A stretch of 5,761 nucleotides of DNA from Bacteroidales bacterium (GCA_031264715.1 JAISDP010000312.1:1-5761); one strand, 5' to 3'. Positions 1 through 5,501 are shown, numbered from the stretch's first letter. The notes: generated by a model not told the origin, from the sequence alone. Numbers and translations: made by a program.

Positions 1-174
1 AAAAAAGAATTTACCGATATTTTCCAAAATTTAATTCCGAACCCGAAAAAAGGATATATCTTTGAATTCAAAATAAAGTTATCCGGGTCATCGAAAAATG
101 TATTGAAATTGCGTCATGCTAAACAATTTACGATAACGGATCACCAAATTAAAATCATAATAATAGAAATATGA
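1..174 (+). CDS. possible 3' end of an unidentified upstream gene (partial, low GC)
   Basis: Frame 1 is open from the left edge for 57 codons and ends in TGA at 172-174, overlapping the pgi ATG at 171-173 (ATGA overlap, typical of coupled genes). The other two forward frames hit stops early. The predicted tail is Lys/Ile-rich with alternating hydrophobic residues, for example GYIFEFKIKL, and ends in IKIIIIEI; I do not recognise it. The stretch is only about 27% G+C, clearly lower than pgi. At that composition a chance open frame of this length is unlikely but not excluded, roughly a few percent over all frames. No ATG start lies inside, so any gene would begin outside the window. The alternative is an AT-rich leader carrying the pgi promoter. 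Confidence is low to moderate. Confidence 0.35.
   Translation, partial: KKEFTDIFQNLIPNPKKGYIFEFKIKLSGSSKNVLKLRHAKQFTITDHQIKIIIIEI
57..64 (+). promoter_or_regulatory. candidate Bacteroidota -7 box upstream of pgi
   Basis: TATCTTTG is an exact match to the Bacteroidota -7 consensus TAnnTTTG, about 107 bases before the pgi ATG. No convincing TTTG -33 box sits 19-21 bases upstream; TTTA at 30-33 is the nearest and is too far away. It would give a leader of about 100 nt. If the open frame covering this stretch is truly coding, the match may be chance. Confidence 0.28.
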
Positions 175-1505
175 AGCTTTATATTGATCATATCACGAAG
201 TTTGTATCGAAGGAAAAAGTTTATGCCCGCAGAGATGAGGCATTGGGTTATGTGAAAGCCCTGTATGAAAAGACGGGGAAAGGCAGTGATTTCCTGGGAT
301 GGGTGCAATTACCCGCATCGGTGACCGAAAGCGAAATCGCGGCCATCGAGGAAGTCGCTTCGTTCTACAAAAAGAACGCCGAAATAGTGGTAGTGATAGG
401 CATCGGAGGCTCGTACCTCGGGGCGAAAGCTACGTTGGAGGCTTTGTCGGACAACTTTTGGACGATGAAAGAAAATGAAAACCCGAAAATGATTTTTGCC
501 GGGCAAAATATCAGCGAAGATTACCTTTACGAACTGATTGACCTCCTGGAAACACGCAAATACGGCATCGTAGTGATTTCGAAATCGGGCACCACCACCG
601 AACCGGCTGTAGCTTTCCGCCTGTTGAAAGACCATCTCGAAAAGAAGGCAGGCAAAACGCAGGCCAAAGATCTGATTGTAGCCATCACCGACGAGAAACG
701 GGGCGCCCTTCGCACTTTGGCCAGGCAGGAAGGTTACCGCACATTTGTTATCCCCGATGATGTAGGCGGGCGTTACTCGGTGCTTACCCCGGTAGGCTTG
801 CTGCCGGTTGCTATCGCAGGTTTCAGTATCCGCCAGTTGCTCCAGGGCGCTGCCGACATGCAGAAAGCCACAGGCCCCGGCGTACCATTCGAAGAAAACC
901 CGGCAGCCATCTATGCCGCAGCCCGCAACGAACTGTACCGTTCAGGCAAAACCGCCGAGATACTGGCCGGTTATCACCCCAAGCTGCTGTACGTTACCGA
1001 ATGGTGGAAGCAATTGTACGGCGAGAGCGAAGGCAAGGAGAACAGGGGCATTTTCCCGGCAGGCGTTACCCTCACAGCCGACCTCCACTCAATGGGACAA
1101 TACATCCAGGAAGGCTTGCGCAACATCTTCGAAACGGTTATTTCGGTAGAACGCACCGCACACAAGCTGCGCATCCCCAACGATCCCGCCAACCTGGATA
1201 CGTTGAACTTCCTGTCGGAAAAACGTATCGACGAGGTGAATAAAATGGCCGAACTGGGTACCATGCTGGCTCATGTGGATGGCGGCGTTCCCAACATCCG
1301 CATCGAAATCCCCGCCATTAACGAATATAACCTCGGCGAGCTGTTCTACTTCTTCGAAATAGCCTGCGGTATCAGTGGTTATATGTTGGGTGTGAATCCG
1401 TTCGACCAGCCGGGTGTAGAAGCATACAAAAAGAATATGTTTGCATTGCTTGATAAACCCGGTTACGAGGAGGAAAGTAAAAAGATAAAAGCAAGACTGC
1501 AGTAA
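171..1505 (+). CDS. pgi: glucose-6-phosphate isomerase
   Basis: It interconverts glucose-6-phosphate and fructose-6-phosphate in the cytoplasm (glycolysis, gluconeogenesis, supply of Fru6P for amino sugars). The 444-residue length fits the short bacterial PGI type of about 445-450 residues. The SIS-fold landmarks are all visible: GIGGSYLG at 77-84, phosphate-binding SKSGTTTEP at 137-145, first family signature DDVGGRYSVLTPVG at 196-209 with catalytic-type Arg201, ESEGK at 285-289 with the catalytic Glu285, LTADLHSMGQ at 301-310 with His306, and the second signature ending FDQPGVEAYK at 411-420 with Lys420. No key residue is missing, so it should be active. The start ATG follows an A/T-rich stretch without a Shine-Dalgarno motif, as is usual in this phylum, and overlaps the stop of the possible upstream frame. 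The deacetylase gene begins 11 bases after its TAA, suggesting co-transcription. Confidence 0.97.
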   Translation: MKLYIDHITKFVSKEKVYARRDEALGYVKALYEKTGKGSDFLGWVQLPASVTESEIAAIEEVASFYKKNAEIVVVIGIGGSYLGAKATLEALSDNFWTMKENENPKMIFAGQNISEDYLYELIDLLETRKYGIVVISKSGTTTEPAVAFRLLKDHLEKKAGKTQAKDLIVAITDEKRGALRTLARQEGYRTFVIPDDVGGRYSVLTPVGLLPVAIAGFSIRQLLQGAADMQKATGPGVPFEENPAAIYAAARNELYRSGKTAEILAGYHPKLLYVTEWWKQLYGESEGKENRGIFPAGVTLTADLHSMGQYIQEGLRNIFETVISVERTAHKLRIPNDPANLDTLNFLSEKRIDEVNKMAELGTMLAHVDGGVPNIRIEIPAINEYNLGELFYFFEIACGISGYMLGVNPFDQPGVEAYKKNMFALLDKPGYEEESKKIKARLQ

Positions 1506-1516
1506 ACAATTGGAGA

Positions 1517-2203
1517 TTGTATCACATCCGTCCTCCATTCTTGTTCCCCCTGTTCTTTCGCGATGTGGTTTTTCGTATGCCCGTCGACGAAAAAGTATTG
1601 TATCTCACCTTCGATGATGGCCCCACACCGGGTGTTACGTCGAAGGTGTTGGATATATTGCAGGAATATGGAGCAAAAGCCAGTTTTTTTGTATGCGGGG
1701 AAAAGGTGGAAAGCCATCCGGATTTGTTTCACCGGATTTGCGATGAAGGCCACGCCATAGGAAACCACACCTACAGCCACCTGAACGGATGGAAAACAGC
1801 TACAAGCCATTACATAGCAGACGTGGAGCGGGCACGCAGCACGGTGCAAAGCAATCTTTTCAGGCCGCCTTACGGAAAGCTGACATTACGGCAATATCGC
1901 TACTTGCGGAAACATTACCGTATTGTAGTGTGGGATGTGATGTGCGGGGATTATGATCTGGCCGTTAGCCCGCAATCGTGTTATGAACGCATCCGGCGAT
2001 ATGCCGTTCCCGGTTCAGTGGTAGTGTTTCATGATTCGGAAAAGACGGCAAACAGGTCTCCCTGCCTGCTGGAGCAAACACTGGTGCATTTTGGTGAAAA
2101 AGGTTACAGATTTAAAAAATTACATCATAACTTTGTGAGAGACAATGGTACGGTCAAGAACGGCGTAAACGCCATTGAAAGCAAAGTTCCTGCTGTCTTG
2201 TAA
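1517..2203 (+). CDS. polysaccharide deacetylase (NodB homology, CE4 family), TTG start
   Basis: A metal-dependent deacetylase that removes N-acetyl groups from a GlcNAc-type polysaccharide; the substrate, peptidoglycan or an exported glycan, is not shown by the sequence. NodB motifs in order: TFDDGP at 31-36 (Asp33 and Asp34, catalytic base and metal ligand), GNHTYSH at 82-88 (metal ligands His84 and His88), RPPYG at 116-120, VVWDVMCGDY at 137-146 (motif 4 has DY rather than the common DW), and VVFHDS at 169-174 (His172). Length 228 aa. I chose TTG at 1517 because the N-terminus it gives (YHIRPPFLFPLFF) resembles the conserved beginning of short Bacteroidales homologues as I remember them. 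The first in-frame ATG (1577) would leave only ten residues before TFDDGP. There is no cleavable signal peptide, only a hydrophobic patch at about 6-20, so location is uncertain. The last 25 or so residues are a polar tail beyond the fold. It follows pgi by 11 bases. Confidence 0.9.
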   Translation: MYHIRPPFLFPLFFRDVVFRMPVDEKVLYLTFDDGPTPGVTSKVLDILQEYGAKASFFVCGEKVESHPDLFHRICDEGHAIGNHTYSHLNGWKTATSHYIADVERARSTVQSNLFRPPYGKLTLRQYRYLRKHYRIVVWDVMCGDYDLAVSPQSCYERIRRYAVPGSVVVFHDSEKTANRSPCLLEQTLVHFGEKGYRFKKLHHNFVRDNGTVKNGVNAIESKVPAVL

Positions 2204-2211
2204 ATTTAAGA

Positions 2212-4050
2212 CTACCAGGTAAATTTTGCCCTGTATTCTGCCGTATTACCTTTGCTGTCCGTCACTTTCAGTTCGAGCGCATGTTGTGTATTTTTGGTCA
2301 GTCGGTCAGTATCAAAACAGTAATAAAGCAGATCATTTTTGGCATCGTATTGAAAAAGCGCCCATTGTCCGTCGATCCAGCCACTATAGGTATTAATGCC
2401 CGAAAAATTGTCCCCGATTTTGAATCTTATATTTGGAACGCCCCTCATATTCGCACCGTTCTTGATATTGACGGGTGTAATGCGTGGGGGAACCGTGTCC
2501 ACGCCAATGGCAAACTCCCCGAATACCCTCGAATCGGTACACACCACGCCATCGCGATATGTGCCTCCTGCGGACGAACGTCGTCCTGAAGGTTCTATCT
2601 GTACAACCAAAGCCTTTTCGCGCAAGCGTTCCGGCAGGCTATCGGCGGCTATTTCAATGGTCATGGCCTTGTGTAGGGGCGTGCCCGGGTTATGAATTTT
2701 GTATGCATCCGAATATAGTCCTTTGGGGCGTCTTGAGGCAACGCATGTAAAATCGATCTCGTTATACAGCGCATCAGCAGGGATGGTTACACGTAAACCG
2801 GGTTGTACATGCGTGAATTTTCTTTTGTACATGCTTTCGTGTGTGCCGGGAAGCATAAACATCTCTGGGATTTGCGGCGATACCGGAGTACCGGGTGCAC
2901 CCGGCGCATATTCGAAAGTGAAGTTAAGCCGCGAATTGTTACCGTGAAAATCACGGACAACTACCAGCGCCTTGTGAATCCCCGAATCGGGAAACGACGT
3001 AATACCACGGTCTAATTGCCTGTCGTATACGCTTAACCGGTTGTTCGGTTCTATGTACATGCGGTTGAACCTGACCTGGTGGTGGATATAATAATCATAA
3101 TCAACCAGGCTGTTGATGTATCGCGATTCGTCAAACGAAAACCGGTCCATGGTTTGCGAAAACATCATGAAACTGTCCACCCAGAGCCTGATACTGTATG
3201 GCCCGCAACGGTTAACCGAACCGTAAGTCTGGTCGTAGGTATCGATTCCAAAAGCAACCTTCCCTACTACCTTCAACTTCTTCATTCCGGCAATCCGGTA
3301 TGTTTTCCCCGACTTTTCGAGATCGAGAATGAGCCTGTCTGTCGAACCGTTCACCGTACTTCCTTCGCCAATTGGGTAAACAGCCATGCGCCGCATGATG
3401 GGAGCTATATTGTCCCTCACGCCGAGACCAAAGTGCAGCGGGTTGATGGTTTCTTCGGTTTTGGTATCGCGTACTTCAAAATGGAGATGCGGGCCGCCCG
3501 AACTACCCGTATTTCCTGAAAAGCCAACCACGTCGCCGCGCTTTACCGGCAAGCGTGTCGTATCGGGATACAGGTTTACGGCAAACCGTTCCTGTTCGTA
3601 TTGCTGCTGCTTCACATACGCTGTAATATCGTCATTGAAAGCATCCAAATGTCCGTAGACAGTGGTATAGCCGTTAGGGTGCGTAATGTACAGCGCATTG
3701 CCATAACCAGCGGATGAAACCGAAATTCGTGATACATAGCCTTGTTCGCAGGCATAAATCTTGTGTCCTGTGGTGCCTTGCGTACGGAAATCGATGCCAG
3801 AATGCAGGTGGTTAGCCCGTAATTCGGCAAAAGTTGCCGATAACAACACCGGGATATCAAGCGGTTGGCGGAAAACAGTATCAATCTGCTGCGCACGGGC
3901 ATTGTTAACAGAAAACAGAAGGAACAGGCACAAGCTTCCTTTCAGGAAACTTGAAACCCGAACCGTTAACTCGCCGAAGGCAAACCCGAACCCCGAACCG
4001 TTAGCTCGCCGAAGGCAAACCCAAAACCCAAAACCTGTAACTCGAAACAT
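2212..4050 (-). CDS. secreted M23-family metallopeptidase with C-terminal beta-rich domains
   Basis: A probable zinc peptidoglycan endopeptidase (LytM/lysostaphin fold) that cleaves peptide cross-links in the periplasm. Numbering from ATG 4050 (612 aa): residues 1-34 are an unusual extension encoded largely by a DNA repeat; about 36-53 is a normal signal peptide (LKGSLCLFLLF, cleavage likely after ARA, Ala53). The M23 domain spans about 60-210: HSGID with zinc ligands His83 and Asp87, YGHLD with His134, RGDVVGFSGNTG, and PHLHFEV with His188 and His190. An insertion of about 30 residues sits between GHLD and RGDVV. The remaining 400 residues contain predicted beta-rich regions; about 518-612 (starting VDTVPP) looks Ig-like. 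All catalytic residues are present. The gene directly follows the glucosaminidase stop (TAG then ATG, no gap). ATG 4050 is preceded by a purine-rich tract suited to initiation. Its stop lies 8 bases from that of the convergent deacetylase. Confidence 0.9.
   Translation of the reverse strand: MFRVTGFGFWVCLRRANGSGFGFAFGELTVRVSSFLKGSLCLFLLFSVNNARAQQIDTVFRQPLDIPVLLSATFAELRANHLHSGIDFRTQGTTGHKIYACEQGYVSRISVSSAGYGNALYITHPNGYTTVYGHLDAFNDDITAYVKQQQYEQERFAVNLYPDTTRLPVKRGDVVGFSGNTGSSGGPHLHFEVRDTKTEETINPLHFGLGVRDNIAPIMRRMAVYPIGEGSTVNGSTDRLILDLEKSGKTYRIAGMKKLKVVGKVAFGIDTYDQTYGSVNRCGPYSIRLWVDSFMMFSQTMDRFSFDESRYINSLVDYDYYIHHQVRFNRMYIEPNNRLSVYDRQLDRGITSFPDSGIHKALVVVRDFHGNNSRLNFTFEYAPGAPGTPVSPQIPEMFMLPGTHESMYKRKFTHVQPGLRVTIPADALYNEIDFTCVASRRPKGLYSDAYKIHNPGTPLHKAMTIEIAADSLPERLREKALVVQIEPSGRRSSAGGTYRDGVVCTDSRVFGEFAIGVDTVPPRITPVNIKNGANMRGVPNIRFKIGDNFSGINTYSGWIDGQWALFQYDAKNDLLYYCFDTDRLTKNTQHALELKVTDSKGNTAEYRAKFTW
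3957..4048. repeat. 35-bp-period tandem repeat over the start of the M23 gene
   Basis: Positions 3957-3987 and 3992-4022 are 31-base copies differing at one base (A3969 versus G4004), spaced with period 35. A degraded third copy spans 4027-4048 (CCCAAAACC..TGTAACTCG). Each good copy holds the small palindrome GCCGAAGGC. The array begins two bases inside the M23 ATG and stops just before the signal peptide, so it encodes residues 1-32. Because 35 is not a multiple of 3, the copies are read in different frames (VCLRRANGSG versus FAFGELTVRV), so the repeat is unlikely to have been selected as protein. Confidence 0.9.
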
Positions 4051-5019
4051 CTATTTCCTTTTTTTCCTGCGTAAGTTTAAAACATCTCCGGCTTCGGGCT
4101 GTGTTCCCTCTTCCATCCGGTTGAGTGTGTATAATCGCGATAATTTGACGGCATATTTTTGCGAGATGAAATACATCGTTTCTCCTTCGGCTACTTTGTG
4201 CGTATCCTTGCCCCGTTCGGCTTTTCGGCGTTTGGGCTGCAGGTATACAACCTGGCCCTCGTGCAGTTCGTCCGTTGCCAAGGCCTCGTTATATTTGGGC
4301 AGTTGCCAGGGCATCAGGTCAAGTTCGTTGCTCAACGAGGTATAGGTGTCGCCTTCCCTGGCTGTGATATAGTCCGTCCCGTTGTTTACCTTCGCCGGGT
4401 ATCTTTCTATATTGAAGGACGAGAAATCGTCCCGTGCATCCGATTTGGAGGTTTTGCCTTTCGAATTGGTGGTTGCCGGTGGTGTTTTGGCGGCGGTTTT
4501 CCTGGTCGGCTTCACCCCCGTGTCGTACTGCTGCAGGTTGTAGCGTTCAATCAGGTCGATGAGCCGTTGCGGATATTTCGGATCGGTGGCGTAACCGGCT
4601 TTGCGCAATCCTTTTGCCCAGTTTTTGTAGTCGGTCGACTTGTATCCGAAGAGAAATGCATAACGGCTACGGTTCATCAGGAAATCGGTATGATCAAGGT
4701 ATGACTCTTTGGCAGTTTTGTAATGACGGAAACATTCGCCTTTCTCGTTGTCGTCATGGTAAATCTCTTTACCTTTCCAGTCGTGACACTTGATGCCGAA
4801 GTGGTTATTGGCAACAACGGCTAAGCGGCTGTTACCGTTGGCCGACTCGAGTATTCCCTGCGCAAGGGTAATACTGGCCGGAATCCCGCTTCGTTCCATT
4901 TCCGAAATGGCCAGGTACTTATAGGTATTGATGTATTCTTCGACGGTGATCTTCTGCGCGAATAAATCGGGCGTTACAAAACAGACAAGCCAAAAGGCTA
5001 TAGCATAACAAACTCTCAT
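4051..5019 (-). CDS. secreted glucosaminidase (GH73-type) with two LysM domains
   Basis: A predicted peptidoglycan N-acetylglucosaminidase that cuts glycan strands in the periplasm. Numbering from ATG 5019 (322 aa): signal peptide 1-21 (RVCYAIAFWLVCFV core, ending LFA before Gln22); glucosaminidase domain about 25-165 with ITLAQGILES at 50-59 (putative catalytic Glu58), NNHFGIKC at 71-78, RHYKTAKESYLDHTDFL at 98-114 and YATDPKYPQRL at 143-153; a low-complexity Thr/Lys/Ser linker about 168-200; LysM 1 about 216-262 (YITAREGDTYTSLS); LysM 2 about 272-317 (THKVAEGETMYFIS); and a basic tail RRKKRK. LysM domains bind GlcNAc-containing glycan and would hold the enzyme on peptidoglycan. A longer in-frame TTG start at 5058 exists but lies on the promoter -7 box, so ATG 5019 is preferred. 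The next gene, an M23 peptidase, starts directly after the TAG, so the two hydrolases form an operon. Confidence 0.93.
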   Translation of the reverse strand: MRVCYAIAFWLVCFVTPDLFAQKITVEEYINTYKYLAISEMERSGIPASITLAQGILESANGNSRLAVVANNHFGIKCHDWKGKEIYHDDNEKGECFRHYKTAKESYLDHTDFLMNRSRYAFLFGYKSTDYKNWAKGLRKAGYATDPKYPQRLIDLIERYNLQQYDTGVKPTRKTAAKTPPATTNSKGKTSKSDARDDFSSFNIERYPAKVNNGTDYITAREGDTYTSLSNELDLMPWQLPKYNEALATDELHEGQVVYLQPKRRKAERGKDTHKVAEGETMYFISQKYAVKLSRLYTLNRMEEGTQPEAGDVLNLRRKKRK

Positions 5020-5047
5020 TCCAAGCGAATAATGATCGACAAAAATG

Positions 5048-5055
5048 CAAAAGTA
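5048..5055 (-). promoter_or_regulatory. -7 box of the glucosaminidase-M23 operon
   Basis: On the minus strand the sequence is TACTTTTG followed by CA, an exact match to the Bacteroidota -7 consensus TAnnTTTG. Transcription should start about 5-7 bases downstream, near 5041-5043, giving a short leader of about 23 nt to the ATG at 5019. No clear TTG -33 box is seen 19-21 bases upstream. This site shows that the in-frame TTG at 5058 cannot be the start if this promoter is used. Confidence 0.55.
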
Positions 5056-5126
5056 CAAAAAACAATTTAATTACGCCCCGTCGTTCGTTGCCATATAGGG
5101 CACGATTCTTCTACCAGCCGTCTTTT

Positions 5127-5142
5127 GATGCCGGAAGGCATC
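5127..5142. repeat. left outer hairpin of the element
   Basis: GATGCC, loop GGAA, GGCATC: a perfect 6-bp stem. It is the exact reverse complement of the right outer hairpin core at 5314-5329. A T run precedes it on the plus strand, which reads as A on the minus strand, so it does not have the form of a minus-strand terminator. Confidence 0.85.
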
Positions 5143-5150
5143 TAATTTGA

Positions 5151-5166
5151 ATAACCCCGTGCAAGC
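5151..5166 (+). repeat. inner repeat motif, copy 1
   Basis: ATAACCCCGTGCAAGC differs by one base from copies 2 and 3 (C5162 in place of T). Its ACCCCG (5154-5159) can pair with CGGGGT at 5180-5185, with an inner GCC-GCA-GGC hairpin at 5165-5173, forming an interrupted stem-loop. Confidence 0.8.
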
Positions 5167-5181
5167 CGCAGGCGCAGCTCG

Positions 5182-5205
5182 GGGTAGAGGCCGACGCCTC
5201 TACCC
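5182..5205. repeat. 10-bp perfect hairpin inside the element
   Basis: Arms GGGTAGAGGC and GCCTCTACCC are exact complements around the loop CGAC. This is the strongest single stem in the window. Its left arm shares four bases with the preceding CGGGGT arm (5180-5185), so the two structures compete or were assembled by overlap. Confidence 0.85.
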
Positions 5206-5209
5206 GTCC

Positions 5210-5226
5210 GAACTGCGAAGCAGTTC
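5210..5226. repeat. 7-bp perfect hairpin inside the element
   Basis: GAACTGC, loop GAA, GCAGTTC. A perfect 7-bp stem with a three-base loop, starting four bases after the preceding hairpin. Confidence 0.85.
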
Positions 5227-5252
5227 AACCCGCTACGGGCCGCTACGGGGTT
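5227..5252. repeat. AACCC/GGGTT stem enclosing a direct repeat of CGCTACGGG
   Basis: AACCC (5227-5231) can pair with GGGTT (5248-5252). CGCTACGGG occurs twice, at 5231-5239 and 5241-5249 (period 10), and CCC-GCTAC-GGG (5229-5239) forms a smaller alternative hairpin. The doubled 9-mer suggests local slippage. Confidence 0.65.
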
Positions 5253-5272
5253 GCGGGAGCGCTGCCATCCGT

Positions 5273-5302
5273 ACCCCGTGTTGCGCTTCGCTTACACGGG
5301 GT
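5273..5302. repeat. 9-bp stem with inner GCG/CGC hairpin
   Basis: ACCCCGTGT (5273-5281) pairs with ACACGGGGT (5294-5302). The intervening bases form GCG-CTT-CGC (5283-5291). It corresponds to the interrupted stem at 5154-5185 on the left side of the element, in inverted orientation, but here the outer pairing is perfect. Confidence 0.85.
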
Positions 5303-5309
5303 TATCAAC
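5290..5309 (-). repeat. inner repeat motif, copy 2 (inverted)
   Basis: Read on the minus strand this is GTTGATAACCCCGTGTAAGC, identical over all 20 bases to copy 3 at 5434-5453 on the plus strand, and one mismatch from copy 1 over the shared 16 bases. Confidence 0.9.
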
Positions 5310-5312
5310 ATT

Positions 5313-5330
5313 GGATGCCTTCCGGCATCC
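5313..5330. repeat. right outer hairpin of the element
   Basis: GGATGCC, loop TTCC, GGCATCC: a perfect 7-bp stem. Its core at 5314-5329 is the exact reverse complement of the left outer hairpin at 5127-5142. Confidence 0.85.
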
Positions 5331-5339
5331 GATCGCAAG

Positions 5340-5355
5340 CACGGAACATTCCGTG
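5340..5355. repeat. isolated palindrome
   Basis: CACGGA, loop ACAT, TCCGTG: a perfect 6-bp stem, with A5346 and T5349 making it palindromic to within two central bases. On the plus strand a T run (5366-5371) follows 11 bases later, but no plus-strand gene enters this region, so it is not called a terminator. Confidence 0.7.
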
Positions 5356-5393
5356 AACGCTTTACCTTTTTTCGCATGGATTCTATTGATATG

Positions 5394-5411
5394 AATGCCC
5401 TGACGGGCATT
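5394..5411. repeat. isolated 7-bp hairpin
   Basis: AATGCCC, loop TGAC, GGGCATT: a perfect stem with a four-base loop, of the same style as the palindromes inside the larger element but unrelated in sequence. No U tract follows on either strand. Confidence 0.75.
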
Positions 5412-5433
5412 GTTTTGTGTACTTGATGCTGAG

Positions 5434-5453
5434 GTTGATAACCCCGTGTAAGC
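5434..5453 (+). repeat. inner repeat motif, copy 3 (solo)
   Basis: GTTGATAACCCCGTGTAAGC matches the inverted copy at 5290-5309 over all 20 bases. It lacks its own CGGGG partner arm. Instead, flanking bases allow a different weak stem, TGAG plus GATAA (5430-5441) with TTATC plus CTCA (5454-5462). It looks like half of an element left by deletion or by partial insertion. Confidence 0.85.
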
Positions 5454-5501
5454 TTATCCTCAATGCGACAATTGAATTGCACCCCGCTCATATGTCCCTG
5501 C

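Larger units (their letters stand above)
5127..5330. repeat. palindrome-rich inverted-repeat element (REP/BIME- or MITE-like)
   Basis: The outer ends are the hairpins at 5127-5142 and 5314-5329, which are exact reverse complements of each other. Eight bases inward from the left hairpin, ATAACCCCGTGCAAGC (5151-5166) is mirrored on the right by 5290-5305 with one mismatch. Between them lie further hairpins, in order 5154-5185, 5182-5205, 5210-5226, 5227-5252 and 5273-5302. No ORF with a recognisable product is inside, so mobility, if any, would need a transposase in trans. By analogy, REP/BIME elements moved by RAYT (IS200-like tyrosine) transposases have this build. That link is inference; no RAYT gene is in the window. 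Confidence 0.75.
5056..5501. other. gene-free region between ABC-F gene and hydrolase operon
   Basis: No credible gene lies here; short open frames merely cross palindromes. From the high-coordinate end it holds: about 40 bases after the ABC-F stop with the small palindrome CAATTGAATTG (5469-5479), a solo repeat copy (5434-5453), two isolated hairpins (5394-5411 and 5340-5355), a 204-base inverted-repeat element (5127-5330), and about 70 bases of plain sequence leading to the operon promoter. No hairpin is followed by a U tract on the minus strand, so no standard intrinsic terminator for the ABC-F gene is visible. The palindromes may serve as transcript ends. Confidence 0.8.

Noticed and set aside
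2162..2173. Hairpin GGCG-TAAA-CGCC near the deacetylase end as a terminator
   Set aside because: Only four base pairs, inside the coding frame, and not followed by a T run.
4051..4070. Programmed frameshift at the A7 run near the glucosaminidase stop (minus strand)
   Set aside because: Both the -1 and +1 frames meet stops inside the repeat region shortly after, and the M23 gene is already in the zero frame.
2281..4704. Open frames on the plus strand opposite the M23 and glucosaminidase genes
   Set aside because: They are antisense shadows of two genes with full sets of conserved motifs on the minus strand.
5086..5104. Imperfect stem TGCC/GGCA with an ATATAG loop upstream of the operon promoter
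   Set aside because: The stem is only four clean base pairs with a bulge beyond, and no U tract follows on the minus strand.
5127..5462. CRISPR array
   Set aside because: The palindromes differ in sequence and spacing; there is no constant repeat alternating with unique spacers and no cas gene.
5147..5491. Short open frames on both strands across the palindromic region (for example 5147-5356 and 5243-5491)
   Set aside because: They run through hairpin arms, have Arg/Ser/Pro-rich compositions typical of shadow translations, and resemble no domain.
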